The notes beneath the pieces are model-generated. The model made no database searches, was not told the origin of the DNA, and was given only the letters and a program-made list of their open reading frames with translations. A DNA stretch of 64,000 bases from DATCMU01 sp036563245. Its GTDB lineage: Bacteria > Pseudomonadota > Alphaproteobacteria > Rhizobiales > Devosiaceae. The translations under genes and the position numbers were made by a program. The DNA lies in contig DATCMU010000047.1 in NCBI GenBank assembly GCA_036563245.1, forward strand, positions 62,001 through 126,000, given 5' to 3'. Each line of letters begins with the position of its first letter. Within the stretch, counting starts at the first letter, position 1. Below, in pieces: positions 42,493 through 52,587 of the stretch.

Positions 42493-43469
42493 TTTGCAGG
42501 TTCCGTCTGTCTGAGAATAAGGCGCCCTCCCCGCTTCTCGCCGCGGGCATTGAGGATGACTGCAAGGATGATGGCGGCGCCGGAAATCGCCATCTGCCAG
42601 AACGGCGAGATGTTGATCACCGGGAGCGCGCTGTTGATCACGCCCAGGAAGCTGGCGCCAAGCAAGGCGCCCACGACGCTTCCCACCCCGCCAGCGATCG
42701 AGATGCCACCGATCACGCAGGAGGCGACGATGGTGAGTTCGTAACCGTTCGCCACTTCCACCGAGCCGATCACGTATCGGGATACCCAGAGATAGCCGCA
42801 GAACCCGGCGAGAGCGCCCGAAATGCAGAAGGCGATGAACTTTGTGCGTCCCACATCGATGCCCGCGTAGACCGAGGCGGTCGGGTTGACGCCAATGGCA
42901 TAGAGGGACCGCCCAAGCGATGTCCGGGTCATCAGCAAGAAGAAGCCGACAGCAATCACGATGGCATACCAACTCAGAAGAGGCATCCCCAGCACCACGA
43001 TGCGGGTGTACTGGATGAAATCCGGCGACATCTCATCAGCATTCACCCATTTCCCGCCGGCGATCAGGAAGATCAGGCCGCGGAATATTGTCAGAGTGCC
43101 CAGCGTGACCACGATCGCGGGGATGCCGAGCCGCCAGACAAGCGCTCCGTTGAACATCCCCAGGCCAAGCCCGATCAAAGCGGCCAGGGCCATGAGAACG
43201 GGCACTGGAAGTTCGGGGTGCGCGGCGTTGATCATGGCGACGATCATGCCCGACAGCGCCAGGTTCGACGCCATGGACAGATCGATTGACCGGGTGAGGA
43301 TCACGGCCATCTGCCCCAGAGCTAGGATCATCAGGATCGACGTATTGTTGAAGATCCCCAGCACATTGCCGGGCGCCCCGAAGCCGGGCGACCTCAGGTT
43401 CGTACCCACGATCATTGCCACCACGATGACACCCAACCAGAATTCGCGAGTCCGCAACACGCGTGTCAT
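42489..43469 (-). CDS. rhaP: Rhamnose ABC permease RhaP
   Basis: 326-residue CUT2 permease. Conserved VILTRSIDLSMASNLALSGM and GALVWRLGIPAIVVTLGTLTIFRGLIFLI. ATGA overlap with rhaT (43466-43469) and GTGA overlap with rhaQ. Pairs with RhaQ to form the heterodimeric membrane channel of the importer. Confidence 0.92.
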   Translation of the reverse strand: MTRVLRTREFWLGVIVVAMIVGTNLRSPGFGAPGNVLGIFNNTSILMILALGQMAVILTRSIDLSMASNLALSGMIVAMINAAHPELPVPVLMALAALIGLGLGMFNGALVWRLGIPAIVVTLGTLTIFRGLIFLIAGGKWVNADEMSPDFIQYTRIVVLGMPLLSWYAIVIAVGFFLLMTRTSLGRSLYAIGVNPTASVYAGIDVGRTKFIAFCISGALAGFCGYLWVSRYVIGSVEVANGYELTIVASCVIGGISIAGGVGSVVGALLGASFLGVINSALPVINISPFWQMAISGAAIILAVILNARGEKRGGRLILRQTEPAK

Positions 43470-44974
43470 GCCGCGACCTCTGCAATGTCGGCCGCGGTGC
43501 GCACCAGTGTCTCCGCGTCGAGACTGGCGTCGTTCTCGTGGATCGCGGCGATCCGGCCCTCGCGCATGACGACGATACGATCGCTCATCCCCAGGATCTC
43601 GGGTAGTTCTGAAGATACCATGATCACGCTCAGGCCCTGCTCCACCAGTTCGCCCATGAATTCGTGCACCGCGGCCTTGGAGCCGATATCGATGCCCTTG
43701 GTTGGCTCATCGAGAATGATGACCTTCGGCTGGGTCGCAAGCCACTTGGCGATCACCACTTTCTGCTGGTTGCCGCCCGAGAGCGTGCCGGCCGTCTGGC
43801 TGAGCGAGGACGCGCGCAGGTCGAGACGCTCGGCATACTCCCTCGAAAGCGCAAATTCCCGGGCGGTTTGCAGGAAACCGCTGCGCGATGTCTTCTTGAG
43901 CGAGGGCAGGGAAATGTTCTGGAAAATGGGCAGATCGACGACCACGCCCTGCTGCCCGCGCTCCTCGGGGACATAGACGATCCCCGCCTCAATGGCTTGG
44001 GCGGGCGACTTCGGCGCCAGGTTTTTCCCGTCCAGCGTGATCGTACCAGTCTCAGGGCGCGAAATGCCGAAGATCGCCTGCATCAGCTCGCTGCGCCCTG
44101 CCCCCACCAGTCCGTAGAAGCCGAGAATCTCGCCCCTGCGCAAGTCGAAGCTGATGTCGGCGAACTCGGTCGGATTCCCCAGTCCGGAAACGCTGAGGAC
44201 CGGGGCGCCGATCTCCACCTTCTTCTTTGGAAACACGCGATCCACCGACCGACCAACCATGAGCCTGACGATTTCATCCTGACTGGTGTCGCGGATCAGG
44301 CCCTTGTCGACCATCTCGCCGTCGCGGAACACCGTATACCGGTCGGCGATCCGGTAGATTTCGTCAAACTTGTGCGAAATGAACAGGATCGCGCGGCCAT
44401 CCTTGCGCAGCAGGTCAATCAGGGCAAACAAGTCCTCAATTTCCTTGTAGGAAAGCGCGGCGGTCGGCTCGTCGAGGATGACGATTTCCGCTTCGATGGA
44501 CAGGGCGCGCGCGACACCTACAAGGTGCTTGTTGGCAATGCTCAGGTCCTTCAGCCGCTGTTGGGGGCCGATGTGTCCCGCCCCCATGTCGACGAGCATT
44601 TCCTGGGCGTTTGCATGCATCTGCCGCCAGTCGATCGTCCCGAGCCGCGTCTTTGGGGCATGGCCAAGGAAGATGTTTTCGGCCACGCTGAGTTCATCGA
44701 AAAGAACTGTTTCCTGATGAATGGCGGTAATGCCATGTTCAAAAGCCGCATGGGCGGTCGGCAAAACAACCGTCGCTCCGTCGACCTCGATTTTCCCCTC
44801 GTCCGGCTGATAGATGCCGGTGAGAATCTTGACCAGGGTCGACTTGCCAGCCCCATTCTCCCCGATCAGGGCGGTAACCTCGCCTGAATGGAGTTCAAGG
44901 CTGACATCGTGCAGGGCCCGCACGCCGGGGAAATACTTCGAAACGCCGGTAAGGCTCAGTTTTGGTCCAGCCAT
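43466..44974 (-). CDS. rhaT: Rhamnose ABC transporter ATPase RhaT
   Basis: About 502-residue double ATPase of a CUT2 sugar importer. First domain: GENGAGKSTLVKIL, signature-like LSIANKHLVGVARALS, Walker B IVILDEPTAALS. Second domain: GLVGAGRSELMQAI in a degenerate Walker A, signature LSGGNQQKVVIAKWLA, and IILDEPTKGIDIGSK. Such asymmetry is normal in RbsA-like proteins. ATG 44974 with AAGGGG upstream; the TTG at 44995 is less likely. It follows the rhaS hairpin. Confidence 0.92.
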   Translation of the reverse strand: MAGPKLSLTGVSKYFPGVRALHDVSLELHSGEVTALIGENGAGKSTLVKILTGIYQPDEGKIEVDGATVVLPTAHAAFEHGITAIHQETVLFDELSVAENIFLGHAPKTRLGTIDWRQMHANAQEMLVDMGAGHIGPQQRLKDLSIANKHLVGVARALSIEAEIVILDEPTAALSYKEIEDLFALIDLLRKDGRAILFISHKFDEIYRIADRYTVFRDGEMVDKGLIRDTSQDEIVRLMVGRSVDRVFPKKKVEIGAPVLSVSGLGNPTEFADISFDLRRGEILGFYGLVGAGRSELMQAIFGISRPETGTITLDGKNLAPKSPAQAIEAGIVYVPEERGQQGVVVDLPIFQNISLPSLKKTSRSGFLQTAREFALSREYAERLDLRASSLSQTAGTLSGGNQQKVVIAKWLATQPKVIILDEPTKGIDIGSKAAVHEFMGELVEQGLSVIMVSSELPEILGMSDRIVVMREGRIAAIHENDASLDAETLVRTAADIAEVAA

Positions 44975-45090
44975 TCGGATCGGCCCCTTCGTCAAAGGTG
45001 CACGAGCAAGCAGTCTGCGCCCGGCGTGGGAAATCTGGCAAGCCGGACGGTACGGGCCCGGACAGGCAACTGGTTCTTGAGAAACAAGAC

Positions 45091-45124
45091 GAACCGGCGG
45101 GGCCAGATCGGGACCCGCCGGTTC
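45091..45124 (-). other. Intercistronic GC hairpin after rhaS
   Basis: GAACCGGCGGG (45091-45101) and CCCGCCGGTTC (45114-45124): a perfect 11-bp stem with a 12-nt loop between rhaS and rhaT. No T-run. It probably protects the abundant rhaS message end and lowers rhaT expression. Confidence 0.6.
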
Positions 45125-45133
45125 ACGATGAGA

Positions 45134-46126
45134 TCAGTAGATCTTGGAGAACTCGTCGATGTTCGACTTGTCGAACTGGAACGGCGCCGCCATGGCGGCG
45201 GAGTTGCTGTCGTCAAGCGTGATCGAGCCGACGTGCCCGATCGAGAAGCTCGCGCCCGGCTTGGCTTCCTGGCCACCGATCAGCTCATGTGCAAGATAGA
45301 CCGCCGAATAGCCAAGATCGATCGGGTTCCACAATGCCACGGCCTGCGATGCCCCGTTGTCGATGAACTTCTTGAATTCGGACGGCAAGGCAAGGCCGGT
45401 CACGTTGATCTTGCCGATAAGCCCCATGTCGGTCACCACCTGCGCAGCCGCCACCACGCCGACCGTGGTCGGGGCGATGATCGCCTTCAGGTTGGGATAG
45501 CTGGCGATCAGACCCTTGGCCTCATCGGTGCTCTTGACCGAGTCGTCGTCGCCGTAAACCGTGGCAACGAGGTTGATGTTGGGAAACTCGGTGGGCAGGA
45601 TTTCCTTTGCCGCGGCGATCCACGCATTCTGGTTGGTCGCAGTCGAAGACGCGGACAGAATGGCGACGTCGCCACCATCGGGCAGGTAATCGGCGGCAAG
45701 CTTGATGATCGTCTTGCCGATCAGGTTGGTATCCGAGGGATTGAGGTGCAGCATCCGCCCTTCAGGCGCGACGCCGGAGTCCCAGGACAACACCTTGATG
45801 CCGCGATCCATGGCCTTCTTGAGAACCGGGACCAAAGCATCGGGATCATTGGCCGAAATGGCGATGGCGTCGACATTCTGGGCGATCAACGAATTGATGA
45901 TGTCGATCTGACCTTCAGCGGTCGCCGAGGTGGGGCCCGTATAGATCACGTCGATCCCGCCAATTTCCTTGGCGGCATCGTTGGCGCCCTTGGCGGCAGC
46001 ATCGAAGAATCCATTGCCCAGAGACTTCACCACAAGGGCGATCTTCTCTTGCGCGAAGGACGGCGACGCCGCCAAGACTATTGCGGAAAGGGCAACGGCC
46101 CCTGCCAGCTTCTTCAGAATGCTCAT
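45134..46126 (-). CDS. rhaS: Rhamnose-binding protein RhaS
   Basis: 330-residue periplasmic binding protein of the CUT2/RbsB type. Signal peptide (MSILKKLAGAVALSAIVLAA, cleaved after SFA). Mature sequence has AALVVKSLGNGFFDAAAKGANDAAKEI-like start, LIAQNVDAIAISANDPDALVPVLKKAMDRGIKVLSWDSGV, and the DDSVKSTDEAKGLI region. ATG 46126 has GGGAGGAATT upstream. The gene frame extends upstream to 46261 without support. Confidence 0.9.
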   Translation of the reverse strand: MSILKKLAGAVALSAIVLAASPSFAQEKIALVVKSLGNGFFDAAAKGANDAAKEIGGIDVIYTGPTSATAEGQIDIINSLIAQNVDAIAISANDPDALVPVLKKAMDRGIKVLSWDSGVAPEGRMLHLNPSDTNLIGKTIIKLAADYLPDGGDVAILSASSTATNQNAWIAAAKEILPTEFPNINLVATVYGDDDSVKSTDEAKGLIASYPNLKAIIAPTTVGVVAAAQVVTDMGLIGKINVTGLALPSEFKKFIDNGASQAVALWNPIDLGYSAVYLAHELIGGQEAKPGASFSIGHVGSITLDDSNSAAMAAPFQFDKSNIDEFSKIY

Positions 46127-46175
46127 ATCAATTCCTCCCTTGAGCATGAAAACACGCACTATCTCGCCGGCCGCC

Positions 46176-46973
46176 TCAGGCGACCGATGCGGATTCCGAT
46201 TTAGTCTCGGCAATGACAAGGTCGACTCCGGCGGCTTCCAGCATCGCGCGGTCTTCCGCACGAATGCCCGCGTCCGTGATCACCATGTCCACCTGGTCCA
46301 GGGTGCAAAGGATGAGGCTCGTGCGGGCGCTGAACTTCGAGCTGTCCGCCAGCACGATGAGTTCGTCCGCCTGCCCGATGAGCGCCAGCTCCGACTGCAC
46401 GACAAGCGGGTCGGCCTCCATCAATCCGTGGGGCCCTAGCCCCTGGCATCCCATGAACATCTTGCGTGCCGAGAAGTGGCTCGCCACCACGCCGCCGAAG
46501 GGCGAAAGAATGACATTCTGCTCGCGATAGACGGTGCCACCGGGAATGACGACGCCGTTGCGCGAATTGTGCAGCAGGTATTCCGCGATGGAAAACGAGT
46601 TGGTGAACACCGACATGCGTTTCGACGTCAGGTGCGGCACCATCTGATAGGTAGTCGTGCCGCCGTTGATGATGATCTGCTCGCCGTCTGCGCACATCTC
46701 CGCGGCGGCGCGCGCAATCGCACGTTTTGCCGGCAGATTGAGCGTTTCGTTCACCGAGAAAGGGCGCCCCAGGAGTGGGCTTTGCTCGGGCGGATTGACC
46801 GCCTCCGCTCCGCCCCGGACCCGACGCAATTCTCCCCGCATATGCAGGGCCGCGATGTCGCGCCGGACAGTGGCCTCGGAAGCCCCTGTGATTTCGACCA
46901 GGTCCGAAACGCTGGCCACCGGTCGCGCCTGAACGGTGGCGAGGATTATTCTGTGGCGTTCGGTCTCGTGCAC
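46176..46973 (-). CDS. rhaR: DeoR-family regulator of rhamnose genes
   Basis: About 265-residue DeoR-family repressor. HTH: HETERHRIILATVQARPVASVSDLVEITGASEATVRRDIAALHMRGELRRVRGGAE; C-terminal DeoRC effector domain with IIINGGTTTYQMVPHL and DSSKFSARTSLILCTLDQVDMVITDAG. The GTG at 46973 is preferred because GAGGGAGAAG lies upstream and homologues start near HE-ERH. The upstream ATG at 47021 lies inside an operator copy and lacks a ribosome site. In R. leguminosarum RhaR represses the rha operon; here operators in the rhaR-rhaD gap suggest the same. Confidence 0.88.
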   Translation of the reverse strand: MHETERHRIILATVQARPVASVSDLVEITGASEATVRRDIAALHMRGELRRVRGGAEAVNPPEQSPLLGRPFSVNETLNLPAKRAIARAAAEMCADGEQIIINGGTTTYQMVPHLTSKRMSVFTNSFSIAEYLLHNSRNGVVIPGGTVYREQNVILSPFGGVVASHFSARKMFMGCQGLGPHGLMEADPLVVQSELALIGQADELIVLADSSKFSARTSLILCTLDQVDMVITDAGIRAEDRAMLEAAGVDLVIAETKSESASVA

Positions 46974-47004
46974 TGCGGTCTTCTCCCTCTTCCACAAGTC
47001 ATTT

Positions 47005-47021
47005 CCATCAAAAACGATCAT
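47005..47021 (-). promoter_or_regulatory. Putative RhaR operator, rhaR side
   Basis: On the minus strand ATGATCGTTTTTGATGG. It matches the rhaD-side copy at 15 of 17 bases, in inverse orientation, centres 70 bp apart. TGAT half-sites are repeated 10 bp apart. Confidence 0.6.
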
Positions 47022-47074
47022 TGTCAATCATAATTGCTCTGACCCCAATCATACCCTGTCGTATGTCTGCAAAT

Positions 47075-47091
47075 ATGATCGTTTCTGATTG
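47075..47091 (+). promoter_or_regulatory. Putative RhaR operator, rhaD side
   Basis: ATGATCGTTTCTGATTG on the plus strand. It overlaps a TTGACA hexamer (47089-47094) that could be the -35 of the rhaD promoter; no good -10 could be fixed. Confidence 0.6.
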
Positions 47092-47166
47092 ACATTGACG
47101 ATTGTTCGTGGACAAGTCCGGCAAAAATCCGCGTGAAATGATCCACTCGAAGGAGATATCTCGACC

Positions 47167-49254
47167 ATGTCAGCGCACATTCAGAACCAATGGGATGACG
47201 CCAAGGCAGCGGCCATGTCCGAGGCCGAACGACTGGTCTATCGCTCCAATCTTCTGGGCGCGGACAAACGGGTGACAAATTACGGAGGCGGGAACACCTC
47301 CTCCAAGATCATCCAGAAAGACCCGCTGACGGGCGAAGAGACCGAGGTGCTCTGGGTCAAGGGCTCCGGTGGCGATGTCGGCACGATCAAGCTCGACGGC
47401 TTCGCAACGCTCTACATGGACAAGCTGCGCGCGCTCAAAGGGCTTTATCGCGGCCCCGAACACGAAGACGAAATGGTGGGCTATCTCCCGCATTGCACAT
47501 TCAATCTCAATCCGCGTGCCGCCTCGATCGACACCCCCCTGCACGCCTATGTCCCCAGGCCATTCGTCGACCACATGCATCCCGATGCGGTGATAGCGAT
47601 TGCGGCCTCCGGGGATTCCAGAGCGTTGACGCGCGAGATCTTTGGGGACGCCATCGGCTGGCTGCCCTGGAGGCGGCCCGGCTATGAGCTTGGGCTCTGG
47701 CTTGAAAAGTTCTGCATCGAGAACCCGGGCGCCAAGGGCGTAGTTCTGGAGAGCCATGGCCTGTTCACCTGGGGCGACACGCCCAAGGAGTGTTATGAGA
47801 CGACGCTGGCCACGATCAATCAGGCAACGGACTGGCTGGAAGCAAAGGCGCAAGGTGCCGCCCCGTTCGGCGGGTCGGCGACACACACGCTCCCCCCGCA
47901 GGCTCGGCGGGAGGTGGCGGCCAAACTGATGCCGGTCATTCGTGGCCTGATCTCGGGCGACAGCCACAAGGTCGGGCATTTCGACGATAGCGAGGCCGTA
48001 CTGACCTTTGTGTCTTCGAAGGACTTGCGCCCGCTGGCGGACCTGGGCACCTCCTGTCCGGACCATTTCCTGAGAACCAAGATTCGCCCGCTCGTGGTCG
48101 ATTTCGACCCGTCCAACCCCGACATCGAGGCGACCGCAGCCGGGCTGCCCGATGCGATCTCGGCATACCGCGATGGCTACGCCGCCTATTACGAGCGCTG
48201 CAAGCACCCCAACAGCCCCGCCATGCGCGACCCCAACGCCGTTATCTACCTGGTGCCCGGCGTCGGCATGATCAGCTTCGCAAAGGACAAGGCGACAGCG
48301 CGTATCTCGAGCGAGTTCTACGTCAATGCGATCAACGTGATGCGCGGCGCGTCGAGCGTGTCCACCTACCGCGGCCTTCCTGAACAGGAAGCCTTCGATA
48401 TCGAGTATTGGTTACTGGAAGAAGCGAAGCTGCAGCGCATGCCCAGGCCGAAATCCCTGGCCGGGCGCGTTGCCCTGGTTACCGGCGGCGCCGGCGGCAT
48501 AGGCAAGGCGACGGCGGCGCGCATGTTGCGCGAAGGCGCGTGTGTCGTACTGGCCGATATTGACGCTGGCGCACTCGGCGCGGCGGGCGACGAACTGGGC
48601 GCGGCATTTGGCCAGGACGTGGTCCGGACGGTGCGTGTCGACGTCACAGACGAAGCGCAGGTCATCGCGGCGCACACGGCGACAGCTGTTGAATATGGCG
48701 GTCTCGACATCCTGGTGTCGAATGCCGGCCTCGCCTCTTCCGCGCCGATCGAGGAAACCAGCCTTGCGCTTTGGAACCGCAATATGGACATTCTCTCGAC
48801 CGGCTATTTCCTGGTCAGCCGCGAGGCGTTCAAGCTTTTCCGCAGCCAGAAGATCGGGGGGAACGTCATTTTCGTCGCCTCCAAGAACGGCCTTGCCGCG
48901 TCACCGAACGCGTCTGCCTATTGCACCGCCAAGGCCGCCGAGATCCATCTGGCGCGATGCCTGGCGCTGGAAGGCGCCGATGGGCAGATCCGGGTCAATG
49001 TCGTCAATCCGGACGCAGTGCTGCGCGGCTCCAAGATCTGGACGGGAGAGTGGAAGGAGCAGCGCGCCGCGGCCTACAAGATGTCTACCGACGAGCTTGA
49101 GGAGCACTATCGCAAGCGCTCGATGCTGAAGCGATCGGTCTTCCCCGAGGACGTGGCCGAAGCGATCTATTTCTTCGCGTCTGAGGCCTCCGCAAAGTCG
49201 ACAGGCAACATTCTCAACGTCGATGCGGGCAACGCACAGGCGTTCACGCGCTGA
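47167..49254 (+). CDS. rhaD: Bifunctional rhamnulose-1-P aldolase/SDR
   Basis: 695-residue two-domain enzyme. N-terminal class II aldolase domain (~1-400) with NYGGGNTSSKIIQKDP, VDHMHPDAVIAIAAS with zinc histidines, and LESHGLFTWGD. C-terminal SDR domain (~430-695) with VALVTGGAGGIGKATAARM, VSNAGLASSAP, and catalytic AYCTAKAAE. Rhizobial RhaD has this architecture. It would cleave rhamnulose-1-P to DHAP and L-lactaldehyde and then oxidise or reduce lactaldehyde. AAGGAG precedes the ATG. Followed 28 bp later by rhaI. Confidence 0.93.
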   Translation: MSAHIQNQWDDAKAAAMSEAERLVYRSNLLGADKRVTNYGGGNTSSKIIQKDPLTGEETEVLWVKGSGGDVGTIKLDGFATLYMDKLRALKGLYRGPEHEDEMVGYLPHCTFNLNPRAASIDTPLHAYVPRPFVDHMHPDAVIAIAASGDSRALTREIFGDAIGWLPWRRPGYELGLWLEKFCIENPGAKGVVLESHGLFTWGDTPKECYETTLATINQATDWLEAKAQGAAPFGGSATHTLPPQARREVAAKLMPVIRGLISGDSHKVGHFDDSEAVLTFVSSKDLRPLADLGTSCPDHFLRTKIRPLVVDFDPSNPDIEATAAGLPDAISAYRDGYAAYYERCKHPNSPAMRDPNAVIYLVPGVGMISFAKDKATARISSEFYVNAINVMRGASSVSTYRGLPEQEAFDIEYWLLEEAKLQRMPRPKSLAGRVALVTGGAGGIGKATAARMLREGACVVLADIDAGALGAAGDELGAAFGQDVVRTVRVDVTDEAQVIAAHTATAVEYGGLDILVSNAGLASSAPIEETSLALWNRNMDILSTGYFLVSREAFKLFRSQKIGGNVIFVASKNGLAASPNASAYCTAKAAEIHLARCLALEGADGQIRVNVVNPDAVLRGSKIWTGEWKEQRAAAYKMSTDELEEHYRKRSMLKRSVFPEDVAEAIYFFASEASAKSTGNILNVDAGNAQAFTR

Positions 49255-49282
49255 TCCCCGGACGCGCGGAAAGGAGAGACGG

Positions 49283-50572
49283 ATGACCGAGCACATGATC
49301 GAAGAATCGGCGATCGGCGACAACAACAAGGCCAGGATTGCGGCTCTTGAGGCGGATTACGAGGCGCTGGGTACCCGGCTCGCCCGCCAGGGGATCGACA
49401 TCGATCGCGTCAAACGCAAAGTCGCGGGATATGGCGTGGCCATTCCGTCCTGGGGTGTGGGCACCGGTGGCACACGCTTTGCCCGTTTCCCCGGCGGCGG
49501 CGAGCCGCGCAACATTTTCGACAAGCTCGAGGATTGCGCCGTCATCCATCAACTCACCGGCGCGACCCCGACGGTTTCGCTGCACATTCCGTGGGACAAG
49601 GTCGATGACCTGCTGGCTCTCAGGCAGAAGGCAGAGGGTCTGGGGCTCGGATTCGATGCGATGAATTCGAACACGTTCCAGGACCAGGACGGCCAGCCCC
49701 TCTCCTACAAGTTCGGCTCGCTCAGCCATGTCGACAAGGCCACGAGACAGCAGGCGATTGAACACAACATCGAATGCATCGAGATCGGAAAGACCCTCGG
49801 CTCGAAAGCGCTGACAGTGTGGATCGGCGACGGTTCGAACTTCCCCGGGCAAAGCCACTTCGCCCGCCAGTTCGAGCGCTACCTCGATTCTGCAAAGGCC
49901 ATATACGCGGCGTTGCCTGCCGACTGGCGCCTGTTCACCGAGCACAAGATGTTCGAGCCGGCCTTCTATTCGACCGTGGTGCAGGACTGGGGCACCAACT
50001 ACCTGATCGCCACCGAACTTGGCGACAAGGCATTTTGCCTGGTGGATCTCGGGCACCATGCGCCCAATGTGAACATCGAGATGATCGTGTCGCGCCTGAT
50101 CCAGTTCGGCAAGCTGGGCGGCTTCCACTTCAACGACAGCAAGTATGGCGACGACGATCTCGATACCGGATCGATCGACCCCTATCGCCTTTTCCTTGTG
50201 TTCAACGAACTGGTCGATGTCGAAGACAGACCCGGATTCGATCCGGCGCACATGCTCGACCAGAGCCACAATGTGACCGATCCAATCGAAAGCCTTATGC
50301 AGAGCGCCATGGAGGTCCAGCGCGCCTATGCCCAGGCCCTGCTGGTCGACCGGGACGCACTGGCTGGTTACCAAGAGACGAATGACGCCGTGATGGCGAG
50401 CAATACGCTCAAGTCGGCTTTCCGCACCGACGTCGAACCCATCCTTGCCATGGCCCGCCGCGAAAAGGGCTGCGCAATCGACCCCGTGGCCGCCTATCGC
50501 GCCGCTGGCTATCGCGCAAAGGTCACCGGACAGCGCCCGGCCGTTTCCGGCGGAGGCGGCGGGATCGTCTAG
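49283..50572 (+). CDS. rhaI: L-rhamnose isomerase (catabolic, RhaI type)
   Basis: 429-residue TIM-barrel isomerase of the Pseudomonas stutzeri/rhizobial RhaI type, not the E. coli RhaA type. It converts L-rhamnose to L-rhamnulose. Characteristic blocks: VAIPSWGVGTGGTRFARFPGGGEPRNIFDKLEDC, IPWDKVDD, GLGFDAMNSNTFQDQ, LTVWIGDGSNFPGQ, TEHKMFEPAFYSTVVQDWG and GGFHFNDSKYGDDDLDTGSIDPYRLF. The ATG at 49283 has AAGGAGAGAC upstream. It ends convergent with the second CUT1 ATPase. Confidence 0.93.
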   Translation: MTEHMIEESAIGDNNKARIAALEADYEALGTRLARQGIDIDRVKRKVAGYGVAIPSWGVGTGGTRFARFPGGGEPRNIFDKLEDCAVIHQLTGATPTVSLHIPWDKVDDLLALRQKAEGLGLGFDAMNSNTFQDQDGQPLSYKFGSLSHVDKATRQQAIEHNIECIEIGKTLGSKALTVWIGDGSNFPGQSHFARQFERYLDSAKAIYAALPADWRLFTEHKMFEPAFYSTVVQDWGTNYLIATELGDKAFCLVDLGHHAPNVNIEMIVSRLIQFGKLGGFHFNDSKYGDDDLDTGSIDPYRLFLVFNELVDVEDRPGFDPAHMLDQSHNVTDPIESLMQSAMEVQRAYAQALLVDRDALAGYQETNDAVMASNTLKSAFRTDVEPILAMARREKGCAIDPVAAYRAAGYRAKVTGQRPAVSGGGGGIV

Positions 50573-50599
50573 GCGCATTCGCCGACCAGGAAACCATTC

Positions 50600-50627
50600 G
50601 CCCTGTCCGGCTCGGTCCGAACAGGGC
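50600..50627. terminator. Bidirectional hairpin between rhaI and ABC ATPase
   Basis: GCCCTGT (50600-50606) and ACAGGGC (50621-50627), extended by CGG/CCG past one mismatch, with a 6-nt loop. It sits between convergent genes. No clear T-run on either strand, so termination is probable but not certain. Confidence 0.45.
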
Positions 50628-50653
50628 ATTCGGCGTTCAAGTGCGCGGCCGCC

Positions 50654-51727
<1,074 letters not shown>

Positions 51728-51759
51728 TATGGGGTGCCTTTCGTTTCGCGAAGCCCGAG

Positions 51760-52587
51760 TCAGCCCTTGATCGCGCCGGCGCTCATGCCCGCGACGATCT
51801 GGCGATTGAAGAACAGGAAGATGATCAACGGCGGCACGGTGATCAGCAGAATGTTCATGAACAGCAGATTGTACTGTGTCACGAACTGGCTCTGGAAATT
51901 GTACAGCGTGAGCTGCACGGTCGCGTTTTCCTTGCCCGGCAGATAGTACAGCGGATTGACGAAGTCGTTGAACACGGCAACCGACTGGACAACGATGATG
52001 GTCACGGTGACCGGCCGCAGGAGTGGCAGGATTACCCTGAAGAACAGGCTGAGCGGCCGGGCGCCATCGATGATCGCCGCCTCGTCGAGTTCGCGCGGAA
52101 TCGTTGCAATGAAGTTGCGGTAGAGGATGACCGCGAACGACAGATTGTAGGCGACTTCAATCAGCACCATTCCGTGCAAGGTCTTGAACAGGTGGATCGA
52201 CTGCAGCAGCCAGATCGTCGGCACCACTGCCGGCGGGATCATCAGTCCCGCAAGGATGAAGAAGTCCACCCAAGGGGTCCACCACGCCACGCGACGCTGC
52301 AGCACAAACCCGACCATGGCCGAGAAAATGACCAGCAAGCTCACGCTACCGACTGTCAGGATTGTACTGTTCACGTAGGCAGTCAGCAGCATGTAGTCGC
52401 GCGCCTGGACCACCTCGATCAGGTTCGCGAAGAACTGGAAGTGGGTCGGCCATGAGAAATTGATCAGCGACGCCTGTTGCTTATCCTTCATTGCCATCAG
52501 AATGATGAAGATGAAGGGGACCACGAAGACTACGAGCGCGAAAAGAACCGCCAGGGCGCTGAGGGCGTATTTCCGAATGCGGTTCAT
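51760..52587 (-). CDS. Sugar ABC permease, MalG type (rhamnoside)
   Basis: 275-residue permease with six helices and the EAA loop ELDEAAIIDGARPLSLFFRVILPLLRPV. The start overlaps the upstream permease (ATGA, 52584-52587). Together with the MalF-type partner it should import rhamnose-containing oligosaccharides or a rhamnosidase product, given its neighbours. Confidence 0.9.
   Translation of the reverse strand: MNRIRKYALSALAVLFALVVFVVPFIFIILMAMKDKQQASLINFSWPTHFQFFANLIEVVQARDYMLLTAYVNSTILTVGSVSLLVIFSAMVGFVLQRRVAWWTPWVDFFILAGLMIPPAVVPTIWLLQSIHLFKTLHGMVLIEVAYNLSFAVILYRNFIATIPRELDEAAIIDGARPLSLFFRVILPLLRPVTVTIIVVQSVAVFNDFVNPLYYLPGKENATVQLTLYNFQSQFVTQYNLLFMNILLITVPPLIIFLFFNRQIVAGMSAGAIKG

Noticed and set aside
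42493..42972. Open-frame extension of rhaQ over rhaP
   Set aside because: The rhaP frame is clearly coding; the rhaQ start is the GTG in a GTGA overlap.
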